From assembly GCA_020344865.1 (NCBI GenBank), contig CP070830.1, positions 103,910 through 111,935 of the forward strand: DNA of 8,026 nucleotides, read 5' to 3'. Origin of the DNA: Planctomycetota bacterium (GTDB lineage Bacteria > Planctomycetota > Phycisphaerae > Sedimentisphaerales > Anaerobacaceae). Positions 1 to 6,563 of the stretch are shown here, piece after piece; the first letter of the stretch is position 1, and each line of letters begins with the position of its first letter. The notes under the pieces were generated by a model. That model made no database searches. It was not told where the DNA came from and saw nothing but the letters and a program-made list of their open reading frames with translations. The position numbers and the translations under genes are program-made.

Positions 1-1288
1 AATTTTTGCACGCAAAATCATGTACAACGTTCGTAACCACCTGGCCTTTTCTGAACTGCACCTTCGGCGATGCACCGTTATCCGACTCGACTTGCGTCAT
101 AACCTTCACCGGTTCGAGGTCCTTGCCGTTCATGCGACGTGGAGCGGTGCAATGTGCGCAGGTAGTTATGCCGTCGTGAGGATGGGTCGGGTCGTTGAAA
201 AAGGAGGGTTTGCCGGAAATATAACGCAGCAAAATGCCCGCCGGAATCACAACGAAGTCGGATTCGCAAAACGCAATCAGCCCTTCGTCATTTAGAAGAC
301 TCAAAGTCATGCACGCCGTGGTCTCCGCCATCGGCATGATTGTCCCCATACAATGGTTTACGGTAATCGCGGGGGCATCCGCCTCTTCCATCAGCCGCTT
401 GAAAACCGCGGTAAGAAGGAAGGCATTGACAAGGAATTTCTTCTCGGTGTGCAGCGAGACACCCCTTTGGGCGAGATACTCATCCGTGTCGCGCTGAGCC
501 CGCCTGACCGCCTTTTCATCGGCCCTTATATCTTTGAGCATCGGCCCCAGTTGCGAGTAAGCCACCGGTCTTATATCAAGTTTCCAGACCTCCCGTGCGA
601 TTTGCGGCGCAGCTCTGCCGCCTTCTCCCCATCCGCTGGCGTCACCGATAGCTACAATTTTCGTACCCATCGTGTTCTTCAGCCCGTATAGTGCCCGCAG
701 CCGCCACAGGACCTCGTCATAATCGTCCACCACGATGTCCCAAACATCCATTCCCGGCTCCTTGAACTCATCCGTTGTCTTCCGTAAAAAACGAGGATGG
801 GCGATTTCGTACCACAGGTAAACCGGCCCGGATTTATGTCTCAAAAACATCAAACTCGGCTTTTTGCCCCCCGCCAGTATCTCGAGCCAGCGCCTTTCCC
901 CGCTTGCCGCATAGACCAGAATCACATCGCAGTCGCTCTTGCCGGCCGCAGTAGCATCAGTCTCACTGCCTACTCGTGCCAAAGGCAGGACCTCCATCGA
1001 AAAATCCGCCGAAGATGACAGCTCTCCCAACTCATTGGTGATTCTCTGTGCCTCTGCGTCCACGTCACTCTGGTTGTGTAAGCCGCCCCACGGCCGCCAG
1101 CTCGTCGCTTCTCTCCTCCTGAAAAATTGATAAACCAGGACCGGCTTTACCCTCAGCCCTCTACCCATACGCAGGCCCATTCCAGCAATCGGTCTTCTCA
1201 AGCCGCCCCAGGCCTGCGACGACAGCCGCCACGTCCCCACCGCCGCTGCGCAAAAACCAACGGTCTTGATAAAATCACGACGATTCAT
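1..1288 (-). CDS. Tat-signal FucI/AraA-like protein, C-terminus cut by window edge
   Basis: The frame is open from an ATG at 1288 to the left edge, giving 429 residues without a stop; by comparison with the upstream paralogue about 70 C-terminal residues are missing. The N-terminus (MNRRDFIKTVG, then a short hydrophobic run CAAAVG) is a twin-arginine signal, so the folded protein is probably exported. The rest resembles the gene just upstream: NHCMGT (311-316), CESD (341-344), GKP near 359, DPT near 366 and AHC (378-380) align with CYGT, CESD, GKP, DPT and AHC there. These motifs recall the L-fucose/L-arabinose isomerase fold, in which acidic residues and a histidine bind the catalytic metal; mapping them to CESD and AHC is inference. 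An AAAGGGG ribosome site lies 6 bases before the ATG. The gene starts 44 bases after the paralogue ends, so co-transcription is likely. Substrate and activity are unknown. Confidence 0.82.
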   Translation of the reverse strand, partial: MNRRDFIKTVGFCAAAVGTWRLSSQAWGGLRRPIAGMGLRMGRGLRVKPVLVYQFFRRREATSWRPWGGLHNQSDVDAEAQRITNELGELSSSADFSMEVLPLARVGSETDATAAGKSDCDVILVYAASGERRWLEILAGGKKPSLMFLRHKSGPVYLWYEIAHPRFLRKTTDEFKEPGMDVWDIVVDDYDEVLWRLRALYGLKNTMGTKIVAIGDASGWGEGGRAAPQIAREVWKLDIRPVAYSQLGPMLKDIRADEKAVRRAQRDTDEYLAQRGVSLHTEKKFLVNAFLLTAVFKRLMEEADAPAITVNHCMGTIMPMAETTACMTLSLLNDEGLIAFCESDFVVIPAGILLRYISGKPSFFNDPTHPHDGITTCAHCTAPRRMNGKDLEPVKVMTQVESDNGASPKVQFRKGQVVTNVVHDFACKN

Positions 1289-1332
1289 TTTTTGCCCCTT
1301 TTATTAGGCACAGACCTTAGCATCCAAGGGGT

Positions 1333-2790
1333 TCACACCGCCTCATTTACCATTTCAATCTCTTTGAACCTGCAGAAGTACTCAAGCTCCTTAGTAATGT
1401 CCCCATAGCATGTCTGGCGGTGCAGCCCGCTCGACCAGTTCTTCCACAACTTCTCTATATCACCGTCTACCTTGACCGTAATCTTGGTGCGACAGCCCCT
1501 GTCTGCTTCGAGGCCCACCGGCGCATCAACGATTTCACCCGTAAAATAAAGCAAACGGTCGGTCTCAGCGAGCCAGGCCTGAGTGACTTTTTGCCCAATG
1601 CGCATCTTCACCTGCGTGACGACGCCCTCCCGCCTTTCCATAACCGTCCGCAGCTTATACGGAGCAGAAGGTTTGTCGGGGCCGTCCATCTTCGGCGTAC
1701 CCATACAATGAGCCAGGATAATACTGTCTTTGGACTCGTCCACGGTCGGGTCGCTGATAAAGCCGGGCTTGCCCACCAGCCCCTGAAACAGTATGTGCGT
1801 CATGGCACTGCGCAAATCCGACTCACACATACCGCCCAGTCCCATGCCGTTGAGACGACCGAAGCCGAGACACGGATAAGCGGGCAGCATGATGGTCTTG
1901 TCCCACATCGTGCCGTAACAGTCCACCGTCATCACCGTCGCCTCTTCCTCGTCCAGCAGCGCCTCAAACGCCAGAGCAAGCTTGCAGCTCTTGAATATAT
2001 CTTCTCGCGGCGGCTCAACCACCATCTCGGCTTCGCGAATCCAGCGGTCGGTTTCGGTCTTTGCCTGCAGGTCGCCGATGGCGTTATAGGCGTCCAGCAC
2101 CCGCTGCAGTTCGATTCGTTTAATCTCAGTGCCGAACCTGCTTTTTACTTCGTCGGCATATTCCGCAAACGACCCGGTCGTCACGTTGAGAATCTTTGCC
2201 TCTCTCAAATGATGAATCGCACGGAAAGGTCTTATCGCGACCGCAAGCTGGTCATAATCAGTGGTGAGCATGCATCCCATTTTGGCCCCGATTGGCTCTT
2301 TCAGCATTCGGCCGAACGACGTCCAGCCGTGACCGGAGTAGGGAACGGCGAATACCATCGTCGGATGTCCCAGCCTCAGAATCTCTTCTAAAATCCCAAC
2401 TATCCCCATCCCGAGCTGAATCACAAGCACGCCGTCAACATTGTTCAACTTGTCCTTGACTGCGCCAACCTGCTCCGCGGATGTAACCAGCTCATCCGCA
2501 ACAAATTCGACATCCCGCAACTCGTCTTGTAATTTCGCGAACTCAGCCTCGTAAAACCTGATTTCACCCTTCAAATCCAGGTCAGGTTTCGGCCATAGGC
2601 TCCACGGATTCGACGGGTTCGCCAAGTAAATCCGTGCGATCTTAACTTTTGACTTCCTGCAGCCGGGACTTATCAGCCCTTTGCGACACGAATCTGCCCC
2701 GTAAGCCGGGATACCCGGGCGGAATAGATACATAGCACATCCGGCTGCCGTCAGCTCAAGAAACTCTCTTCGGTTAATCTGATTTTTCAT
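1333..2790 (-). CDS. Tat-signal FucI/AraA-like (L-fucose isomerase-like) protein
   Basis: A complete 485-residue protein. Residues 1-31 form a twin-arginine signal (NRREFLELTAAG followed by a hydrophobic stretch and a possible cleavage site near AYGAD), so export is likely. The mature part has an alpha/beta N-terminal region and then CYGTMW (291-296), CESD (322-325), a glycine-rich GMGLGG (315-320) and AHCMGT (360-365), a pattern I associate with the C-terminal part of L-fucose/L-arabinose isomerase-like proteins. D325 and H361 could be metal ligands (inference from the fold). Two cysteines at 35 and 44 just after the signal are of unknown use. The ATG start is well fixed by AAGGAGGT four bases upstream. 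The gene overlaps the end of trmD by 17 bases, which suggests translational coupling, and is followed by a homologous gene. An exported sugar isomerase is unusual, so it may be a non-catalytic or differently acting relative. Confidence 0.85.
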   Translation of the reverse strand: MKNQINRREFLELTAAGCAMYLFRPGIPAYGADSCRKGLISPGCRKSKVKIARIYLANPSNPWSLWPKPDLDLKGEIRFYEAEFAKLQDELRDVEFVADELVTSAEQVGAVKDKLNNVDGVLVIQLGMGIVGILEEILRLGHPTMVFAVPYSGHGWTSFGRMLKEPIGAKMGCMLTTDYDQLAVAIRPFRAIHHLREAKILNVTTGSFAEYADEVKSRFGTEIKRIELQRVLDAYNAIGDLQAKTETDRWIREAEMVVEPPREDIFKSCKLALAFEALLDEEEATVMTVDCYGTMWDKTIMLPAYPCLGFGRLNGMGLGGMCESDLRSAMTHILFQGLVGKPGFISDPTVDESKDSIILAHCMGTPKMDGPDKPSAPYKLRTVMERREGVVTQVKMRIGQKVTQAWLAETDRLLYFTGEIVDAPVGLEADRGCRTKITVKVDGDIEKLWKNWSSGLHRQTCYGDITKELEYFCRFKEIEMVNEAV

Positions 2791-3505
2791 TGTGACCTCC
2801 TTTTACACCTTTTGATACCATCGTAATATCTTTCAACAAATCCGGCCGGGACTTCTTCGTCCGCTCAAGCGACTGCTGCCGCCTCCACTCAGCTATCTTG
2901 CCGTGGTCGCCGCTCAAAAGGACATCAGGCACCTTCATATCGCGAAAGACCTCCGGCCGTGTGTATTGAGGATACTCCAATAGCCCCTCGCTGAACGAAT
3001 CATCCTTCGCAGATTCTTCATCCCCAAGCGCTCCGCCTAACAGTCTTACAACAGCGTCCACCACCACCATCGCCGCTAATTCACCGCCGCTCAAGACATA
3101 ATCTCCTACCGATATTTGCTCGGCGCCGAGGCCCACCCGAATTCGCTCATCAAAACCTTCGTACCTTCCGGCAATCAGAATCAGACGCCTTTCCCTGCTT
3201 AGCTCAGACGCCTTTTCCTGGTCGAATTTCTGTCCCTGCGGCGTAAGCAAAATGACCCTTCCTGCGTCCGGCGACAACTTCCGGACGTGTTCGAAGCAAT
3301 CGAAGACCGGCTGTGCCATCATTACCATACCGGGACCCCCGCCGTAGGGTTTGTCATCGACCTTCCTGTACTTGTCTGTCGTAAAGTCTCGTATATCGGT
3401 CAGGACTATATCTACTACCTGCGCCTCCTGAGCCCTCTTTAATATCGAATGGCTCAGCGGCGATTCAAACATCTCTGGAAAAAGCGTCAGGACATCAATC
3501 CTCAT
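2774..3505 (-). CDS. trmD: tRNA (guanine-N1-)-methyltransferase TrmD
   Basis: TrmD transfers a methyl group from S-adenosylmethionine to N1 of guanosine 37 next to the anticodon of several tRNAs and so prevents +1 frameshifting; it works as a dimer with a trefoil-knot (SPOUT) fold. The family hallmarks are all visible: the N-terminus MRIDVLTLFPEMF, KPYGGGPGMVM near 53-63, GRYEGFDER near 116-124, SVGDYVLSGGE near 131-141, and the segment around DSFSEGLLEYPQYTRP near 167-182 that holds the conserved catalytic aspartate, followed by VLLSGDH and the C-terminal helical domain. Length (243 residues) is normal. I chose the ATG at 3505; a GTG at 3508 just before it would add one residue. The ATG start overlaps the rpsP stop by 11 bases, so translation is probably coupled. 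The C-terminus overlaps the next gene by 17 bases. rimM does not lie between rpsP and trmD, and rplS does not follow. Confidence 0.97.
   Translation of the reverse strand: MRIDVLTLFPEMFESPLSHSILKRAQEAQVVDIVLTDIRDFTTDKYRKVDDKPYGGGPGMVMMAQPVFDCFEHVRKLSPDAGRVILLTPQGQKFDQEKASELSRERRLILIAGRYEGFDERIRVGLGAEQISVGDYVLSGGELAAMVVVDAVVRLLGGALGDEESAKDDSFSEGLLEYPQYTRPEVFRDMKVPDVLLSGDHGKIAEWRRQQSLERTKKSRPDLLKDITMVSKGVKGGHNEKSD
2795..2802 (-). promoter_or_regulatory. Strong ribosome binding site inside the trmD 3' end
   Basis: On the minus strand the sequence AAGGAGGT ends four bases before the ATG at 2790. It lies within the last codons of trmD (encoding KGGHNEK), so the trmD C-terminus doubles as the translation start signal of the isomerase-like gene. 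This fixes the start of that gene and points to evolved operon coupling rather than a chance overlap. Confidence 0.8.
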
Positions 3506-4559
3506 CACCCTTGTCCGCCTTCTTCTTCCGAACCGCCTTTTTCTTCGGCTTTTCTTTCTTTTCGGCCTTGGCCTCTTTGGCCTCGGCTTGCTCTCCTTTG
3601 TCCTTGGCCTTCGGCTTGGCTTTCTTCTTGGCCTTCGGTTCTTTGGCCTTAGCTTCGGCTTCTTCTACCGCTTTTTCTTCGGCTTTTTCTTTTGCCTTTG
3701 CCTTTTTCTTGGCCTTCGGTTCTTCAACCTTGGCCTCGGCCTTAGCTTCTTCTACTGCAGTTTCTTCCGACTTATCCTCTGCCTTGGCTTTGGCTTTTGT
3801 CTTTGCCTTTTTCTCAGCCTTCGGCTCCTTGACTTCCTCGGCCTTGGCTTCAGCTGGCTCTTCTGTCGCTGCCGCTTCGGCTTCAACCGCCTCCGCCGCC
3901 GGAGCTTCCTTCTCTACTTTTTCAACCTTAGCTTCTACTGGCTCTTCCTTGGCCTTTGGCGCCTCGGCAGGTTCTTCCTTCGCCGCTGCTTCTTCAACCT
4001 TGGCTTCAACCGGCTCTTCTTTCGCTTCCGGTGCCTCGGCTTTTGCCTTTTCCTCAACGACCTCGGCCTTGGCCTCTTCCGCTACCGCCGCCTCCGCCGC
4101 TGGTTCAGCCTCGGCCTTCTCCTCCTTTTCTTTGGCTTCCGCTTTCGCCTTTGCCTCGGCCTCTGCCTTTGCTTTTGCCTCCGCCGCTTCGGCGGCGCCC
4201 TTGGCCGCTTTTTCCGCAGCTATCCTTTCGGCCTGTGTAAAGAACTTCCCTTTCGCGCGCGCCAGCGCCCTCGCTCGAGCCCTGCGCGCAGCTCTCTGCT
4301 CCGCATATTTATGTTTGATACCCTTCTTCAGCAGGATGTCCGAAATCGTATCAGACGGTATCGCACCTTTATCAAGCCAGTATTTTACTCGTTCGATATC
4401 GAGCACTATCTGCTTGGTTTTATCTTTCTCAATCGGGTCGTAATGGCCCAGTTTTTCGAGGATTGTCCCGTCCCGCGGTGCGCGTGAGTCGATTGCGTTG
4501 ATTCTAAAAAACGGCCTGTGCCGCCTGCCCATCCTCGTCATTCTTATTTTAACTGCCAT
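3495..4559 (-). CDS. rpsP: 30S ribosomal protein bS16 with a very long K/A/E-rich C-terminal tail
   Basis: Residues 1 to about 85 are a normal bS16, a 16S rRNA-binding protein needed for 30S assembly: MAVKIRMTRMGRRHRPFFRI, DSRAPRDG, LGHYDP and the WLDKGAIPSD segment are typical. Family members are usually 80-100 residues; this one has 354. The tail starts with an arginine/alanine-rich stretch (88-103), continues as a highly charged Ala/Glu/Lys segment (about 110-175) likely to form a single long helix, then a proline-punctuated EEPVEAKVE-type region (181-240), three repeats beginning EPKA (245, 280, 307), and a very basic end (KPKKKAVRKKK) closing with GDED. The last part resembles histone H1-like tails; nucleic-acid contact is inference. 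The frame is unbroken, and trmD starts within its last codons, so the extension is translated rather than an error. The ATG has AAGGAG about seven bases upstream. It lies 57 bases after the small M-domain-like gene. Confidence 0.95.
   Translation of the reverse strand: MAVKIRMTRMGRRHRPFFRINAIDSRAPRDGTILEKLGHYDPIEKDKTKQIVLDIERVKYWLDKGAIPSDTISDILLKKGIKHKYAEQRAARRARARALARAKGKFFTQAERIAAEKAAKGAAEAAEAKAKAEAEAKAKAEAKEKEEKAEAEPAAEAAVAEEAKAEVVEEKAKAEAPEAKEEPVEAKVEEAAAKEEPAEAPKAKEEPVEAKVEKVEKEAPAAEAVEAEAAATEEPAEAKAEEVKEPKAEKKAKTKAKAKAEDKSEETAVEEAKAEAKVEEPKAKKKAKAKEKAEEKAVEEAEAKAKEPKAKKKAKPKAKDKGEQAEAKEAKAEKKEKPKKKAVRKKKADKGDED
3561..3827 (-). repeat. Imperfect tandem repeats in the rpsP tail
   Basis: Three copies of a unit beginning EPKAxKKAK start at residues 245, 280 and 307 of bS16, with lengths of about 35, 27 and 27 residues. 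At DNA level the plus-strand word CTTGGCCTTCGGTTCTT occurs at 3627 and again at 3708, exactly 81 bases (27 codons) apart. The pattern suggests growth of the tail by unequal recombination or slippage while the frame was kept. Confidence 0.75.
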
Positions 4560-4616
4560 AATATTCTCCTTTTGCTAATCGTTTATAATCAATTCCCGTA
4601 ATCTGCCCGTCGCAAA

Positions 4617-4862
4617 TTACGAAACACGTTTACAATATAAAGCAAAACCATTTATAAAAATCGCAAAGTTCGCCGGGTCAACTTCCGCGTCCGCTGCTAT
4701 TCTCTGTATCTGCTCGTCCGTCAAATTATCAGCTCCTTCTCTCTCGGCCGGCGTCATTATTGACACGGCCTTCTTGAGCTGCCCTAACTCTTCTTGCGTC
4801 GGCGCAGCCAGCATCGCCAGCTCGCTGCCGCCCTTTATGTCCTTGAACTGGTTTCTTATCAT
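4617..4862 (-). CDS. Small SRP54 (Ffh) M-domain-like protein, start uncertain
   Basis: From the first ATG the product has 81 residues and no signal peptide or clear membrane segment. Residues 25-74 align without a gap to residues 366-415 of the Ffh encoded just upstream; I count 17 identities in 50, including EL, MT, ER, RIAA, A-V, P and F at equal spacing. The signature IMTPAER (35-41) and RIAADAEV (54-61) match SMTLGER and RIAAGAGV of the M domain, the part of Ffh that binds SRP RNA and signal peptides. The arginines of the RNA-binding helix (SRRRRIA in Ffh) are largely gone; here the segment is EQIQRIA. A standalone M-like fold that does not bind SRP RNA is the inference. No ribosome site precedes the ATG, and the frame stays open upstream, past the ffh stop codon, with residues (ITIEQYLDKVAQF) that fit the first M-domain helix, so the true protein may start near 4934-4916 at a non-ATG codon. 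Confidence 0.7.
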   Translation of the reverse strand: MIRNQFKDIKGGSELAMLAAPTQEELGQLKKAVSIMTPAEREGADNLTDEQIQRIAADAEVDPANFAIFINGFALYCKRVS

Positions 4863-4930
4863 CTTGCCGTAGTCACTGTCGGAGAATTGGGCGACTTTGT
4901 CAAGGTACTGCTCGATTGTAATCTTCTGGT

Positions 4931-6355
4931 CTATCTTCGTTTTATCTTCCCCCTTCGTCTTACTACTCTTTTTCTCTTTGAGCGTTGTTTTATCTTCCTG
5001 CCCGAGCCCATAGCGGAACTCAGGGCCTCCATATTAAGCCCGCCGCTCAGCAGACTCCTAAGTCCGCCGAGGCTTCCGCCGCTCATGGCCTTTATCATAT
5101 CACGGCTTCGCCTGAAAGTCTTGACCAGGCCGGAGACATCGTTGGGCTGCACGCCAGCCCCCGCCGCGATTCGTCTTCGCCGGGACGAATCTATAATGTC
5201 CGGCTGACGTCTCTCGCCGAGCGTCATCGAATGGACGATCCCCTCCATCTGCGTTAGTTCCGCGCCATCGAGGTCCAAATCGCCAAGCTGGCCGGCCCCC
5301 GGCATCATCTTGAGCATATCCTTCATACCGCCCATTTTCTTGACGGCCTGCATCTGCCTCAGGAAATCATCAAATCCGAACGTGCCCTTCGCCATCTTCT
5401 TCTGCAGCTTCGCCGCTTCCTCCGCCTCGAACTGCTCCTGCGCCTTCTCCACGAGTGTAACCACGTCCCCCATCCCCAGGATTCTGCTGGCCATCCGGTC
5501 CGGGTGAAACTCTTCGAGCTTGTCCAGCTTCTCTCCGATGCCGACGAACTTGATGGGCTTTCCGGTCACCGCCTTCACACTCAGTGCGGCCCCGCCGCGC
5601 GCGTCACCGTCCAGCTTCGTCAGGATTACGCCATCGAGCTCCAGCCGCTCGTTGAACTCTTTGGCCGAGTTGACCGCGTCCTGGCCCGTCATCGAATCAC
5701 ACACCAGGTAAATCTGATGCGGAGTGACCGCCTTGGCCACGTCGGCGACCTCAGTCATCATCTCTTCGTCTATATGAAGCCTGCCTGCCGTATCGAGCAC
5801 CACCACATCGTGCCCCTGGCTGCGGGCGTGCTTGACGGCGTTCTTCGCAACCTTCACGGAATTCTTGCTGTCTTCGCTGTAAACATCGACATCCGACTGC
5901 TGACCCAAAACAATCAACTGCTCGATGGCGGCCGGCCTTTGCAGGTCATCCGCCACCAAAAGAGGTCTCTTGCCTTTTGCAACCAGGTATTTGCCGAGTT
6001 TCGCAGCGGTGGTGGTCTTGCCGCAGCCCTGCAAACCCGCCAACATAATCACCGTCGGCCCCGGTGAAACAAAATAAATTCGCGTATCCACCGGCCCCAT
6101 TAACTTGGTAAGTTCGTCATTGACGATTTTTATAAGGACCTGCCCCGGATGAAGGCTCTTTATCACCTCGGCCCCTATCGCCGCTTCGGTAACGTCTTTG
6201 CAGAATTTCTTCACTACGTTGTAATTGACGTCCGCCTCCAGAAGGGCCTTGCGGACGTCGCGCATAGCATCAGAGACATTCGCCTCGGTGATTTTGCCCC
6301 GGCCCGAAAGCGACCTGAAAACCGAATTAAATTTTTCCGTTAATGACTCAAACAC
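4931..6355 (-). CDS. ffh: Signal recognition particle protein Ffh (SRP54)
   Basis: Ffh is the GTPase that, with SRP RNA, binds signal sequences of nascent membrane and exported proteins and delivers the ribosome to FtsY and SecYEG. The 474 residues show the N domain (1-90, with FRSLSGRGKITE and DVRKALLEADV), the G domain with P-loop GLQGCGKTTT (107-116), DDLQRPAA (136-143), DTAGR (188-192), TKLDGDARGG (246-255) and GIGEKLDKLEEF (272-283), and the methionine-rich M domain (about 325-425) with MPGAG, SMTLGER (376-382) and the RNA-binding SRRRRIAAGAGV (391-402). The last 23 residues are a strongly basic tail (KIKQRSKRKRVVRRRG and on). The start is GTG at 6355, chosen because the protein begins with the family's usual MFESLTEKF; the ribosome site is weak. 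A good promoter lies about 70 bases upstream. It is the first gene of the ffh, small M-like, rpsP, trmD group. Confidence 0.98.
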   Translation of the reverse strand: MFESLTEKFNSVFRSLSGRGKITEANVSDAMRDVRKALLEADVNYNVVKKFCKDVTEAAIGAEVIKSLHPGQVLIKIVNDELTKLMGPVDTRIYFVSPGPTVIMLAGLQGCGKTTTAAKLGKYLVAKGKRPLLVADDLQRPAAIEQLIVLGQQSDVDVYSEDSKNSVKVAKNAVKHARSQGHDVVVLDTAGRLHIDEEMMTEVADVAKAVTPHQIYLVCDSMTGQDAVNSAKEFNERLELDGVILTKLDGDARGGAALSVKAVTGKPIKFVGIGEKLDKLEEFHPDRMASRILGMGDVVTLVEKAQEQFEAEEAAKLQKKMAKGTFGFDDFLRQMQAVKKMGGMKDMLKMMPGAGQLGDLDLDGAELTQMEGIVHSMTLGERRQPDIIDSSRRRRIAAGAGVQPNDVSGLVKTFRRSRDMIKAMSGGSLGGLRSLLSGGLNMEALSSAMGSGRKIKQRSKRKRVVRRRGKIKRR

Positions 6356-6423
6356 GGCTTTTCGCCAATAATATTCACCTTCTCGACTGTATTAGCGCAG
6401 AAATCCACTGCGGCAAGCCACTG

Positions 6424-6452
6424 ATTGTAAAACACTTAAAGCCCCTTTGCAA
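6424..6452 (-). promoter_or_regulatory. Sigma70-type promoter for the ffh operon
   Basis: On the minus strand TTGCAA (6452-6447) and TACAAT (6429-6424) are separated by exactly 17 bases, matching four of six and five of six consensus positions. The predicted transcript would start near 6417 and carry a leader of about 60 bases before the ffh GTG. It sits in the only gap of over 200 bases in this half of the window (6356-6563), in which I see no other gene, RNA or convincing terminator. Confidence 0.6.
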
Positions 6453-6563
6453 GCCCAAATCTAACCCCGCAGGCCGACATCGCTACAGCCGGATGGCACG
6501 TCTAAGGCTCGATGTGCACGATAAACCGCGTTTTTACCCTCCCACTAAAATGGTAAGGCCCCG

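Noticed and set aside
1420..2391. Plus-strand open frame of 323 codons
   Set aside because: It lies entirely opposite the isomerase-like gene, has no recognisable motif, and the minus-strand protein has a Tat signal, a strong ribosome site and homology to its neighbour.
3495..4298. Possible frameshift or misassembly joining rpsP to a separate repetitive gene
   Set aside because: The frame continues from the S16 domain without a break, and trmD starts at the end of the extended frame as expected in this operon.
3511..4487. Long plus-strand open frames of about 300 codons opposite rpsP
   Set aside because: They are antisense to the low-complexity rpsP tail and translate to Phe/Ala/Ser- or Leu/Phe/Arg-rich sequence with no domain; the minus strand encodes a clear S16 domain in frame.
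5504..6067. Plus-strand open frame of 187 codons opposite ffh
   Set aside because: Shadow of the highly conserved Ffh GTPase domain; no independent support.
6530..6563. Possible terminator after the 230-residue membrane protein gene (TTACC paired with GGTAA, then A-rich)
   Set aside because: The stem is only about five pairs with a 13-base loop and is not followed by a T run on the transcribed strand.
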